The notes beneath the pieces were generated by a model, which saw only the letters and a program-made list of their open reading frames with translations, searched no databases and was not told where the DNA came from. Positions 26,011 to 35,216 of a DNA stretch of 64,000 nt are shown here, piece after piece; positions within the stretch are counted from its first letter, which is position 1, and each line of letters opens with the position of its first letter. A program made the position numbers and the translations under genes. The stretch comes from Rubripirellula amarantea (GTDB taxonomy: Bacteria > Planctomycetota > Planctomycetia > Pirellulales > Pirellulaceae), in NCBI RefSeq assembly GCF_007859865.1, contig NZ_SJPI01000002.1:1136721-1200720 (forward strand), given 5' to 3'.

Positions 26011-27475
26011 TGTCTTCCGTGACCTCGGTTTCGGGGGATGAATCAGATTCGTCGGACTCGATCGTCAGACCGAGGTCACGCATCAGTGCGAGTTCTTTCG
26101 CACGTTGTTTAAGTTCCGTCTCCCAGTCACGCCCCTGCCGCGCGAATTCGATGGCCAGAGTTGTCGTATGACTGGCGAGACGGATCTTTTGGGCGTTGGC
26201 TTCTTTGGCCGGGTCGACATGTTCATGCCCGTCCCAAAACCATTGATGCTCGAAGGTTGAATCGAGCGTGCGAAGCGAGTTGGGCAGATAGCCCTCGATG
26301 AGAATGGCTTCGCGGAGCCAAGCAGTCAGGATTCGATCCAGGACAACGCGAGCAAGTTGGGTCTGCTCGACGCGGATCGACTTGAAATAGGTTTGGTGAT
26401 CGAGCCGGCCTGACGCGTAGTTGTATCCGCTCGAATTCCCTGCGGCGACATTGAACGGCATGTTCAAACAACGAGCGATCTCGTTCAGGATTTCTTTCTT
26501 GAACTCGGCGTAGGTGGTCGCCGGTTGCTCGCTCTTCATCTGAGCCATCTTCCAGCCGCCTGGCATGGTGAGAAGCATTCGCTTCTCAAGTTCGATCGGC
26601 TCGAACGGTTCGGCAGAGTCGGCTTCGCCGTTGGCGGGCGCGTCGGTGTACAGGATGCCGGCGAACTCGGCGGCGGTTTCAGCGGCGGCAAGGACTGCCA
26701 ACGTGAACCGACGAAGTTGTGCGAACAGCGGCAACGCCGGCGTGATGTCCGGGATACCTCGGATCTGCCCGGGGCGATCGCAGCGGAAGTAGTGCAAGAC
26801 GGCGGCGGCCGGCACCGTGTTGTATTCTTCTTCGTACGCGAAGAAGTCATCGCCGGGATGACGACGAAGGACGTCATAGCTGGTTGGGTTGCCGTCGGCG
26901 TCGAAGCGGATTCCGTCGATGTAGCGTGCTGAATCGTTCGCTAGCGTCGGTGATGCAACCTGGTCGGCTTCAATCAAACGTAGATCGAGATTGACCGGTG
27001 TATCAAGTCGCTCGTTGCTAGTCAGCAAACCGAACGACTCACCATCGGCGACTCGGGCCAACCGCATCGTTCGCAGCTTTTCCGCCAAACCGATCGCTTC
27101 GCACCAAGCGAAGAACTCAGCTTCAACAAACCGGTTCGCTGCGTCATCCGCGGTCAGCATTTGCAACCGCGGGCCGGTTCCGACCACATCGTTCGCCAGC
27201 GTGAGCGTTATGCCGCGAGCGTAACTGTTGTTGGCGACTTCGTACCGCGAACGGTTGCGGAGCGTGCGTCGAACCTCGGGACTGTTCGCGGACGATGCCG
27301 ACAAACCGTCGGCCCGCGACCAGTGCTTCATGTTGTCGAGCGTCGTGTTCGCCGCGTCGTACTTCGCTCGCAATCGTGAGAAAAAGGGCTGCCGGGGCGA
27401 GCGTCCAGAGGCGTTCGGAGGAAGGTGACTCCGCCCGCGCAATTGCTCGATTATCCCTGACAAACGTTTCAGCAT
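25976..27475 (-). CDS. Portal protein, lambda family
   Basis: The 499-residue protein matches lambda-type portals: an early RSRYEVANNSYARGITLTLANDVVGTGP, then LRLIEADQV, VLHYFRCDRPGQIRGIPDITPALPL (given in pieces) and the NMPFNVAAGNSSGYNYASGRLD region. It forms the ring through which DNA enters the head. The start at 27475 follows the small upstream gene by 62 bases, and its end overlaps the protease-capsid gene. Confidence 0.92.
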   Translation of the reverse strand: MLKRLSGIIEQLRGRSHLPPNASGRSPRQPFFSRLRAKYDAANTTLDNMKHWSRADGLSASSANSPEVRRTLRNRSRYEVANNSYARGITLTLANDVVGTGPRLQMLTADDAANRFVEAEFFAWCEAIGLAEKLRTMRLARVADGESFGLLTSNERLDTPVNLDLRLIEADQVASPTLANDSARYIDGIRFDADGNPTSYDVLRRHPGDDFFAYEEEYNTVPAAAVLHYFRCDRPGQIRGIPDITPALPLFAQLRRFTLAVLAAAETAAEFAGILYTDAPANGEADSAEPFEPIELEKRMLLTMPGGWKMAQMKSEQPATTYAEFKKEILNEIARCLNMPFNVAAGNSSGYNYASGRLDHQTYFKSIRVEQTQLARVVLDRILTAWLREAILIEGYLPNSLRTLDSTFEHQWFWDGHEHVDPAKEANAQKIRLASHTTTLAIEFARQGRDWETELKQRAKELALMRDLGLTIESDESDSSPETEVTEDNAKESQSQQPN

Positions 27476-27537
27476 CCGTGCTGTTCCTGTTGCCGTCCCC
27501 GGCAGCCCTGTGGTCGTGTTGTGAATTGAAAGAAAGA

Positions 27538-27735
27538 TCAGCCAGCCGGCGGCGGCACGATCTTGTTGAAGCGAAGTCCGCGATGCGGCTTGGCAACGGC
27601 CTTCTTGCCGGCGAGATGTTTGTCGGCCGCGATCTGATCGGTCAGCTTGTGTTGTTCAACGCTGCCGGCATCGCCTGACGCTTTCGCCGGCCCAGTCGCG
27701 TTCTCGCGAATCTCGTCTTCGAGGTTGTCTGGCAT
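27538..27735 (-). CDS. Small conserved protein upstream of portal
   Basis: The 65-residue protein has a charged start and the ending DQIAADKHLAGKKA, then PHRGLRFNKIVPPPAG. I recall similar short proteins with an 'ADrylA..GLRF.ki.PPG' ending directly upstream of lambda-type portals. The function is unknown, and a gpW-like joining role is only a guess. A GGAG site precedes the ATG, and one of the three module-start elements lies about 30 bases upstream. Confidence 0.7.
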   Translation of the reverse strand: MPDNLEDEIRENATGPAKASGDAGSVEQHKLTDQIAADKHLAGKKAVAKPHRGLRFNKIVPPPAG

Positions 27736-27765
27736 TGAAATTCACTCCGTAGAAACGATCACCCT

Positions 27766-27822
27766 CCCTTTCTTAGCTATGCGATCTATCACGACGGTGT
27801 CCCAAGAAAAATTCTTGGGAGA
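27766..27822 (-). promoter_or_regulatory. Module-start element, copy M1 (portal module)
   Basis: In the minus sense this holds CACCGTCGTGATAGATC, then GCATAGCTAAGAAAGGG, matching copies at 54.3 and 60.8 kb over more than 30 positions. A perfect inverted repeat (TCCCAAGAA-AAA-TTCTTGGGA, 27800-27820) lies at its upstream side, just after the terminase pseudogene stop. It precedes the portal-capsid operon and looks like a phage promoter or operator. Confidence 0.65.
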
Positions 27823-28380
27823 TCATCCACGGCGACGTTGTTGCATCTCTTTGAAGCTGATTCGCTTCGTCTTTGGAGCTCGCTCAGCATCCGTTCCGAA
27901 CAGCAATGCTCCCTGCATCGAAGCACCAACAGCACATCCAACGAGACAATCCAACCAGTGGTTGTCGGGTTGTTCGGGGCGGGCTTTCCATTCGTCGACC
28001 GTTCGGCCGCGGCCTTCGGTTTTGACGAAGTATTCGGCGGTGATTTGTTCGGCGAACATACGGTGCTGGTCGGGGCGATCGCCGAAGATGGAAAGACATC
28101 CGTGGTCGCCCATCGCGACGGCGAGCCTTGCGTGTGTGAACGACTTCCACCAGTTCGTGTCGTAGATGATGTGGCGGATGGCGCGTTTGCCGTTGATGGA
28201 CGGGATTCACCAATTCAAACCGACGCGATCACCTGAACGGCGTTTGTGTTCGCTGAACGGATTTGAAGACGCTCCGACGAAGCGGCCGTGCGAGGGTAGC
28301 AAGATCGAGGCGTGAGGGCTTTGCCCTCAGAATTAGTAAACGACGTCGGTGGAGTGGCCCCAGTTGGCATCGGGCGAGGG
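27823..28380 (-). pseudogene. Decayed duplicate of the terminase 3' end
   Basis: The minus-strand translation repeats the last about 185 residues of the intact terminase at 35217-37484. The final 96 residues are open (MGDHGCLSIFGDRP; AEYFVKTEGRGRTVDEWKAR; HWLDCLVGCAVGASM). Upstream of that the match continues in the same frame (DANWGHS, ILLPSHGRFVGASS) but holds stop codons at three places (TAA and TGA around the YQFCRQ site, and TGA after LNW). Similarity ends near 28380, where unrelated sequence and then the giant secreted gene begin. It keeps the original junction to the portal module, so it is probably the remnant of the ancestral terminase. Confidence 0.9.
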
Positions 28381-28407
28381 GTTTCAACGCGTTGGCGGCC
28401 TTGCGCA

Positions 28408-31400
28408 TCAGGTGCGATTGGGGGCCAGAAGGCCGACAACTCTGTCGGTTCGTAAATCCAATTCAAGTTCGTTGATGGCCGCGTCCGTGCACTTTTCGTG
28501 CGGTGAATCGACCGCAGTGCTTGGCCGACCCGGCGATATTCGAGTGAACAGAACATCGGCGGTGACTGCCTTCGTTGAATCAAACGCCGCGGTTCCTGCC
28601 GGCGTATCGCACGGAAACATCGCGTCTTTGAAAAGATCGCGTCGATTCTCGGGTAATGACACGGGGTTATCCATCAAATCGACGGCAAAGAATTCGCCAC
28701 TGGCGTTGTTTGTTTCGTTCGTTGATACTCGGTTGAGCTGGTTGATCACCCGTAGAGCGTCCAGTGCCGTTACGCTTCCGTCTCCGCTGACGTCGAAGTC
28801 GTTCCAATCGAAATTCTGCTGAGTCCGTTCAGGAAGCTCGCTTGTACCGCCTAATCGGTTGAGTCGATTGATAATGAGCAGGGCATCAAGCGCAGACGGG
28901 GTTCCGTCACGATTCACGTCGGTAGGTGTCAGCAGGTTGGTCCAATTGCGGTCGTTCCTCAGCAGGACAGTGCTGCCCAGACCATTGACTCTGTGCATAA
29001 CAACACCGTCGAGAATGACCAAATTGCTTCCCTCCCATTGTCCCGAAAACGTGATGCTGTCGGATGAATCAACAATTAGCTCGACGGGTTCAAAATGACC
29101 GATGGCATCCGAAATACCTTCAGGTGTAATCGTGATAGTATCGGTAAACGCCTGTCGGAAATTGATTCGATCGACACCCGCAAGGACAGCCAAAGGCAAG
29201 TCAGAGAAATCAACCTGCGTCTGACCAGTCAACTCGATTTCATCATTGCCTTCATCCAGATCAACTTCAATCGAGCGGTCAACCATCGACTGGAGAGACA
29301 ACATGGTCAGGCGATCGTTACCGTGACTACCGACGATGCGAACCGGTGCCTCTAAAGCGGTGGGGAACGTTGCAAGCACTCGCTCGCCGTCTCGGATCAC
29401 TTGCTCTTGGGCTTCCGCTTGGATGCTGATGTTCATTGCGGGCGGTTCGGCAATCGACAAATTAGGCCAGGCAAACGAAAAAGATTCTGCGGTGGATTCA
29501 CTTTCAATACGCCAGCGATAGTCTTCGACCTCACCGTCTTCTGCGAGTCCGAGCGGTGTCAGACCGCCCGCGGAACTGAGCCGAAAACGGGCGAAGGTCC
29601 AACCGGGCTCTGCACCGGCGGGAATGACGAAGTCAATCACGTTCATGCCGCTGCTGACCAAAATACTCTGGCCGCTACGATTTTGTCCAAGGTGTTCTTC
29701 TGGATGGTCGAAACGACCGTTGCCGTTGAAGTCGATCCAAGCATCAAGCATCGCATCGGCTGAAGAGTCGACAACGACCGTGGCAATCTGGCTGCGTGAA
29801 CTAGAAACTAAGTTCGATACTAACACGACGCCGTCTTCGTCATCGCCTTGAGCGTCAATGTCGTCGCCCAGTGCTTGATATTGATTTTGCCCATCCGCTT
29901 CGGCATCAATTCGCCGACCAAGACTGAGTGTTGTCACCCGGTGGCGAGGCCCATCTTCCCACCGCGTGGTGCCAAATCGGTAAGGTGCATCGCCGTAATC
30001 GAAGAAGTCAAGCGTGTTGTCGCGGACGGTGATCGTCAGGTCTTCGTGAAAGACACGGGAGGCATCCGTTCGATCCGTCAACGTAATCCGCACGGTGACC
30101 GTCGGCGACTCTTCACGCAATAGAAAACGATCGGACTTCAACCGTAAGAAACTACGTTCAAGCTCGAATCGCGGATCATTAACACTCAGCCGATACTTCC
30201 CGTCGGCGTCGTAGCCGTCGGCCAGAACCTTGGCTACCGTAGCTCCTTCAAACCCCGACAGCACCGGGTACATTTGGAAACTCACGACCGGTGGCGGAGT
30301 TTGAATGACACCGCGATCGACAATGCGAAGCATATAGTCTTCGACTTCGCCGACCACATCAGGCCCACGTGGCGCGTCGTCGTAGGGACGCAGGCCACCG
30401 TTGGGGCTGATTCGGAACCTCGCAAACGTGTTGCGATCGACCACCGCCGTGCTGGGGACGGCAAAATCAATCAGCCGCTTGGCCTGGTCCACCGCAACGC
30501 TTTGACCACCGAACAAATGCTCTTCGGGATCGAAAACCCGGTTGCCGTTGAAGTCGATCCAACCATCCAGCATTCCTGCACCAGATGCATGAACACGAAT
30601 GGTGCCCGCACCTTGGTTGCCATGCCAACGCACAACTTCACCGACGAACACCACACCATCATCGTCGTCGCCATCCATGTCCATGTCGTCACCACGACTG
30701 AAATGATCGTTCTGAGGACTAAGCTCCGAGTCAATCCGGTCGCCAAGGTAGAGATCGCCCACTAGGTTTCTGGCAACCAAATCCAATGGTCCGCCAAGAT
30801 CGTAGAACGACGTGTCGCCGTAGTCGTAACGGTCCTTACGATTTCCAATTGAATCAAGTGGAGAAGTCACCGAGAACGTGAAAGGATACGTGAAGACGCG
30901 GCGTGGGTCCTCGCGATCCGTCAAAGTGATGTTGACGGTGAAGGCTGGAGCTTCAACGTTGTCGATCTCGAAACCTCGTTTAAGCGTTAAGTAACTGAGG
31001 AAAAAGTCAAAACGATCATTGTCAACCGACAGATCATATTTACCTGCCGCATCAAAACCATCCGCGATCACCTTCGTGATCGTCGCTCCCGGATCGCCCC
31101 AAGTCACCTCGCGACGCTGGTAAGTCAAAACAGGGCGAGTCGGGTCATGCGGAGGATCACCGACGCTGGGGCCGTCGTCGTCTCCATTCCAGTTGTTATT
31201 GGGGGAATAGAAGCGAACGGCTCCCAGGCCACGGACCTCATGCGGTCCACGATCTGCTCCGTAGAAAACTCGCACACCAACGAATCGCTTTTGATGAATT
31301 TCGACCGGGATAACGAATGATTCAGCTTCTCTTCCATCAATCCACTTTTGGCCCACGATGTCCCAATGCTCGTTGTTGAAAACGTCACCGATGCCAGTAT

Positions 31401-34251
31401 CGCTTGCGAATACGCGGATGAAAGTCTCGCGGTGGCGTAGATCGCCATCAGTGGCAAGCCAAACTCGAATCCGATCAAGATTCGCGGCTATGGGCAATTC
31501 TGCCTTCACCCAATGCTGGTCTGCGGATGTTACTTCAGGTAACCATTGTTGGCTTTCGATTACCGTATTTGCATCGACTAACGAATCGCCTAGCACGACG
31601 AGTCGTGCTGTCTCGTCATTAATGCTGCCCCACGCATTGATCGGCTGAACTTGCTGAATTTCGTCGACCATGGCCGATGATCGGCCGTCGCCGTAACCGC
31701 GAATGAGATTAGACGCTTGTTGAACCGCGCCCGTGGTCGTATCGCGGCCGCGCCAACTGCCGTCCACCAGAACCTGATCCTCCGGGAAACTCAGTTCCGG
31801 ATAGCGATTCCAAGCGGCGATGATGAAACGATCGGGAAGCCTTGGGGTTTGACCGCCTTGAGGTGAAAGCCAATCCAGATAGGGTTTGATGCCGTTGAAA
31901 ATTACATCATGTCGCCATTGGTCCGCCGAGGTGGAACCGCCGCTGCCATTGACAATCATGCCGAACTCGCTGCCAAGCTCGGACTGCACGAAGTTCTGCA
32001 TTTCAATTACATCGGGCCAGTCGATCGCAAGGTCTGGACCGATGAGGTCAACGAATCGGTAGTAGTGAACGTGATCTAGTTCGTGACCGACCGCTTGCAG
32101 TGCCGCGTTGAGTTGCCCGTAGGCAGCCCGGTAGTCTGCACCCAGGTCAATGAGATTGTCTTGAATCCCGACATCAATGTTCGGGTATCGCGCGCGTAGG
32201 AAGTCCACATACTGAACAATGTCGTCGATCCGATCGTGGAGCGGATACTCATTTCTGCCACCTAGGTCGGCCGGAACACGTGTTAACGGACCGTTGATTG
32301 ATAGAGTGCGAACGCGAAGTCCCGAGTCAACCAAGCGATCCATCCAAGCGAAGTGCTCGCTCAGCAACTCCTCCATCGATTGTCCCGTCGCACGAATGCG
32401 ATGATTCAAAAAATTGGCAGCCATCGAATTGATCGAAACGTTCACCTGATTGCGATTCAGGACAGGGGCGATCGTATCTCGCAAGACCTCGTCGGTGATT
32501 CCGTTCGCGTTGGTGATCGCGTGCTCATTCAAAGACAGCGTGTCGATCGCCCGCAGTGCATGTTCCCAGCCATCCGGTTCGTCAAAGCGTTGCAAGAAAT
32601 CAGCCGGCAGGCCACCTTCGCGACCGAGTGAATTGTCCTGCATCCATAGCAACGGGGCTGGCGTGGTTTGACTCGAGTCAGGAGCGGCAAGAAACGGCCA
32701 GTCCATTGACGTTGCGTAGACGCGAACAGCTTGCATCGTTCCATCAACGGGGGTGCCGCCTGCTTCTTCATGAATTTGGTTGTTGCTGACAGCGACGTGG
32801 TTTGCCCATGTCGGAGAAAACTCGAGGTCGATCATCTGATTGCGATGCCGCGGGCGTGTGTCCTCAGCGACTTTCTCCCAACCATCAGGGTTCGTTGCAG
32901 GATTTCCCTCGCCGGTGCGACTTACGTAAACCGACGTAGTCATCTGATTCTGAGAAACGAAACCATCTCCATCGACCCACACCCGAGCTCGATCAAGCTC
33001 AACTGCATTTGGCATTGCAAGCATCAAGAAACGATCGGAATCTTCCCAAGCAGGATTCCAGCCGCTCGCATCACGCTGGATCGAAGAAGCATCAACGACC
33101 TTGCTCGCAAAACCAACCGCTTGGGCATCCTCGGCATCTGACGTTGCAGTGATGCTGTCGGGAAAGACTTGCCGAAGTTCCTCGATGACTTGATTCGGAA
33201 CGGTGGGCTGGCCGATCAAAATGCTGGTGGCATCAAACACCGCAGCGGTCAACGATTCAACACGCTCGCGAACGATCGTTCCGCCCACGTTCGTTTCAAC
33301 GTATTGGTTTTCGGGAACACTGCTCGCCGGGTTTGGAAACCAAGCCGCGACAATGATTCGATCGGGCTGCGAAACGGTTGCAGATTGCTGCAATGCCGTC
33401 ACATAGTCGGCAAGCCCTGCGATTGATGCTTCTCGCCATTGCCGAGCTGACGAATTGCCGCCGCCAGAGCTTGTCAACATGAATCCGAATTCTGTCGACA
33501 GATCCTCTTTTACGAACCGCTGGATTTCGATCACATCCGACCATTGATAACTCTTGGGAGCCGGTCCGACGAAATCAACGGGCATATCCAAGTGAACGTG
33601 ATCGAGCTGAATACCGATCGCGTCGAGCCGATTATCAAGTTCGCGATAATGAGTCCGCCAATCGCGACCGTGGGTCGGCAGTGCATCAATGATCCCGACA
33701 TCCAGATGAGGAAAACGCTGGCGAAGTAATTCGCTGTAAGTCACCACATCGTCGAGTCGTGCTTCCATCGAGTAATCTTGCCATTGAGCATCACCGGGTG
33801 CTGTCTTAGAAAGCACGCTTTGAAGCGTGACCGTCTTCACTCGCAAGCCATCGTCTATGAGCGTTTGCAGCCAATCAAAGTGCGGCTGGAGAGTTTGAGA
33901 TGCTGTCAGGGAATTGTTTTGCATGCGACGATGCAGCCATGTCGCCGCTCCGGTATCCACGGCGACGTCCACTTGGCTAGCATCGAGCACCGGCGAAATC
34001 TTGTTTTGAACTTCAGCTCGCGTGACACCGTCTACGTTCCGCCATGAGTTTTCGCGGATCATGAGTGTGTCGATGGCTCGCAGGGATCTCGCCCAACTTT
34101 CGGTGTTTTCAAATCGCTGGATGAAATCTGCAGGCATACCTCCGGCAAGACCCAAATTATTGTCTTCCATCCACAACATCGGACCGGCCGCGAGCATTCG
34201 GCGGTCTTCCAATCGTTCTAGACCTAATTGAAGTTTGGTACGATTCATCAT
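28408..34251 (-). CDS. Giant secreted protein with LEPR-XLL-like signal, GEVED and dockerin domains
   Basis: The 1947-residue protein starts MMNRTKLQLGLERLEDRRML, the planctomycete N-terminal LExLExRxLLA-type signal. Two homologous units of about 500 residues follow, each opening (M/L)LWM(E/Q)DN-LG--GG-PADF-QRF. They look like TIM-barrel, glycoside-hydrolase-like domains, each with a trailing beta-sandwich segment. Next come two cadherin-like plus GEVED units (DYGDTSFYDLGGP; DYGDAPYRFG; ending GEVEDY), a beta region, and two dockerin type I repeats (DVNRDGTPSALDALLIINRL; DVSGDGSVTALDALRVINQL). ATG at 34251 is preceded by GGGGA. Known planctomycete relatives are extracellular. It interrupts the phage head module and is cargo, not a virion gene. 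Confidence 0.9.
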   Translation of the reverse strand: MMNRTKLQLGLERLEDRRMLAAGPMLWMEDNNLGLAGGMPADFIQRFENTESWARSLRAIDTLMIRENSWRNVDGVTRAEVQNKISPVLDASQVDVAVDTGAATWLHRRMQNNSLTASQTLQPHFDWLQTLIDDGLRVKTVTLQSVLSKTAPGDAQWQDYSMEARLDDVVTYSELLRQRFPHLDVGIIDALPTHGRDWRTHYRELDNRLDAIGIQLDHVHLDMPVDFVGPAPKSYQWSDVIEIQRFVKEDLSTEFGFMLTSSGGGNSSARQWREASIAGLADYVTALQQSATVSQPDRIIVAAWFPNPASSVPENQYVETNVGGTIVRERVESLTAAVFDATSILIGQPTVPNQVIEELRQVFPDSITATSDAEDAQAVGFASKVVDASSIQRDASGWNPAWEDSDRFLMLAMPNAVELDRARVWVDGDGFVSQNQMTTSVYVSRTGEGNPATNPDGWEKVAEDTRPRHRNQMIDLEFSPTWANHVAVSNNQIHEEAGGTPVDGTMQAVRVYATSMDWPFLAAPDSSQTTPAPLLWMQDNSLGREGGLPADFLQRFDEPDGWEHALRAIDTLSLNEHAITNANGITDEVLRDTIAPVLNRNQVNVSINSMAANFLNHRIRATGQSMEELLSEHFAWMDRLVDSGLRVRTLSINGPLTRVPADLGGRNEYPLHDRIDDIVQYVDFLRARYPNIDVGIQDNLIDLGADYRAAYGQLNAALQAVGHELDHVHYYRFVDLIGPDLAIDWPDVIEMQNFVQSELGSEFGMIVNGSGGSTSADQWRHDVIFNGIKPYLDWLSPQGGQTPRLPDRFIIAAWNRYPELSFPEDQVLVDGSWRGRDTTTGAVQQASNLIRGYGDGRSSAMVDEIQQVQPINAWGSINDETARLVVLGDSLVDANTVIESQQWLPEVTSADQHWVKAELPIAANLDRIRVWLATDGDLRHRETFIRVFASDTGIGDVFNNEHWDIVGQKWIDGREAESFVIPVEIHQKRFVGVRVFYGADRGPHEVRGLGAVRFYSPNNNWNGDDDGPSVGDPPHDPTRPVLTYQRREVTWGDPGATITKVIADGFDAAGKYDLSVDNDRFDFFLSYLTLKRGFEIDNVEAPAFTVNITLTDREDPRRVFTYPFTFSVTSPLDSIGNRKDRYDYGDTSFYDLGGPLDLVARNLVGDLYLGDRIDSELSPQNDHFSRGDDMDMDGDDDDGVVFVGEVVRWHGNQGAGTIRVHASGAGMLDGWIDFNGNRVFDPEEHLFGGQSVAVDQAKRLIDFAVPSTAVVDRNTFARFRISPNGGLRPYDDAPRGPDVVGEVEDYMLRIVDRGVIQTPPPVVSFQMYPVLSGFEGATVAKVLADGYDADGKYRLSVNDPRFELERSFLRLKSDRFLLREESPTVTVRITLTDRTDASRVFHEDLTITVRDNTLDFFDYGDAPYRFGTTRWEDGPRHRVTTLSLGRRIDAEADGQNQYQALGDDIDAQGDDEDGVVLVSNLVSSSRSQIATVVVDSSADAMLDAWIDFNGNGRFDHPEEHLGQNRSGQSILVSSGMNVIDFVIPAGAEPGWTFARFRLSSAGGLTPLGLAEDGEVEDYRWRIESESTAESFSFAWPNLSIAEPPAMNISIQAEAQEQVIRDGERVLATFPTALEAPVRIVGSHGNDRLTMLSLQSMVDRSIEVDLDEGNDEIELTGQTQVDFSDLPLAVLAGVDRINFRQAFTDTITITPEGISDAIGHFEPVELIVDSSDSITFSGQWEGSNLVILDGVVMHRVNGLGSTVLLRNDRNWTNLLTPTDVNRDGTPSALDALLIINRLNRLGGTSELPERTQQNFDWNDFDVSGDGSVTALDALRVINQLNRVSTNETNNASGEFFAVDLMDNPVSLPENRRDLFKDAMFPCDTPAGTAAFDSTKAVTADVLFTRISPGRPSTAVDSPHEKCTDAAINELELDLRTDRVVGLLAPNRT

Positions 34252-34420
34252 GTTGTTGTCCCCGCCACACACCTGCAATGCTCCGCACATTGCGAAGAAT
34301 CCTGGAATTCAGATGGAAATAGCTTACTTGTGACACCACTGGATCACTAGCCGATGACAAGTTTGTGACAATTTTGCGGGCCATCGTCGCGAAACCAGGA
34401 TTCCGCCAAAATCTGCCCCA
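34252..34420. promoter_or_regulatory. Divergent promoter region for the giant protein and HTH regulator
   Basis: The 169-base gap lies between divergent start codons, so both promoters must fall here. Several AT-rich, TTGTGACA-like stretches are visible (34330-34370), which may be regulator sites. No exact consensus was assigned. Confidence 0.5.
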
Positions 34421-34999
34421 ATGACTCGTTATCAATTCAGAACCGATCTGCCATACCCGAGCCGTTTGCTCAACGTCACGCGGCGTCCGATTGAAAACGG
34501 CAGCGATTCGTCTCTGCAACTGCTTCGGTTCGAGTTTGAGATTTTTGTGATCGAAGAGTCGGGTGACCGCTTTCGATCAACTGGGAAAATCGCCAGCCGA
34601 GACCTTATCGTTGGGTCAAAACTTGACTCGGGCGTCCAGCGATATGCCAACGCGTTGGATCTCCAAAAACCTGCAAACCTTTCGTCCTGGGTGAACGAGC
34701 GTTTGATCGGACGCTGGGTTCAAATCAGCTTCGCGGAAACCGACCCCACGGATTTTCGCAATCCGTTTGCGTCCATCGAGTCACTCGAAACGATCGCATC
34801 CGAAATTGTCGAGTACGAATATGAGCTGCTCGTTGATTGGTATAGCGTCTCGGAAGTTGCCGACGATCTGGGCCTGAGTTCGGCAACCGTGCGGCGAAAG
34901 CTCGCCGCCCTCGAACCAAAATGGGGCAAGCAACTGGTTCGTCGCACCAATGGCGGTCATCGCCGCATTTGTCTTCCGCTGCTGCGGAACCTTCTCTAG
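34421..34999 (+). CDS. MerR-like/HTH transcription regulator
   Basis: The 192-residue protein has an unrecognised N-terminal domain. Its C-terminal DNA-binding region reads DWYSVSEVADDLGLSSATVRRKLAALEPK, then RTNGGHRRICLPLLR, the helix-turn-helix and wing typical of MerR/excisionase-like proteins. It is divergent from the giant secreted gene with only 169 bases between starts, so it probably controls that gene. The pair looks like a transferred unit. Confidence 0.75.
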   Translation: MTRYQFRTDLPYPSRLLNVTRRPIENGSDSSLQLLRFEFEIFVIEESGDRFRSTGKIASRDLIVGSKLDSGVQRYANALDLQKPANLSSWVNERLIGRWVQISFAETDPTDFRNPFASIESLETIASEIVEYEYELLVDWYSVSEVADDLGLSSATVRRKLAALEPKWGKQLVRRTNGGHRRICLPLLRNLL

Positions 35000-35216
35000 C
35001 TGATTCGGCGAGCCTTTGCGACTTAAAAGCCATGAAGAAAGCCAATGCGTGAAAAGGAGGCCGGTGAAATGTTTACTGGAGACGTTCGAGAGTCGAAATG
35101 GGACGGGGTTGATATTTCGATTCAATGTGGTTGTCGGCCAACAAACACGACACGCTCGGGTGGCGAACACCGGAATGTTCGATAATTTGATTTACAGCAA
35201 TTTTCTGGTGGTAGAC
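35000..35216. other. Spacer between HTH regulator and terminase 3' end
   Basis: The 217-base convergent gap between the plus-strand regulator stop and the minus-strand terminase stop shows no gene or strong hairpin. This is the right boundary of the inserted cargo. Confidence 0.4.
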
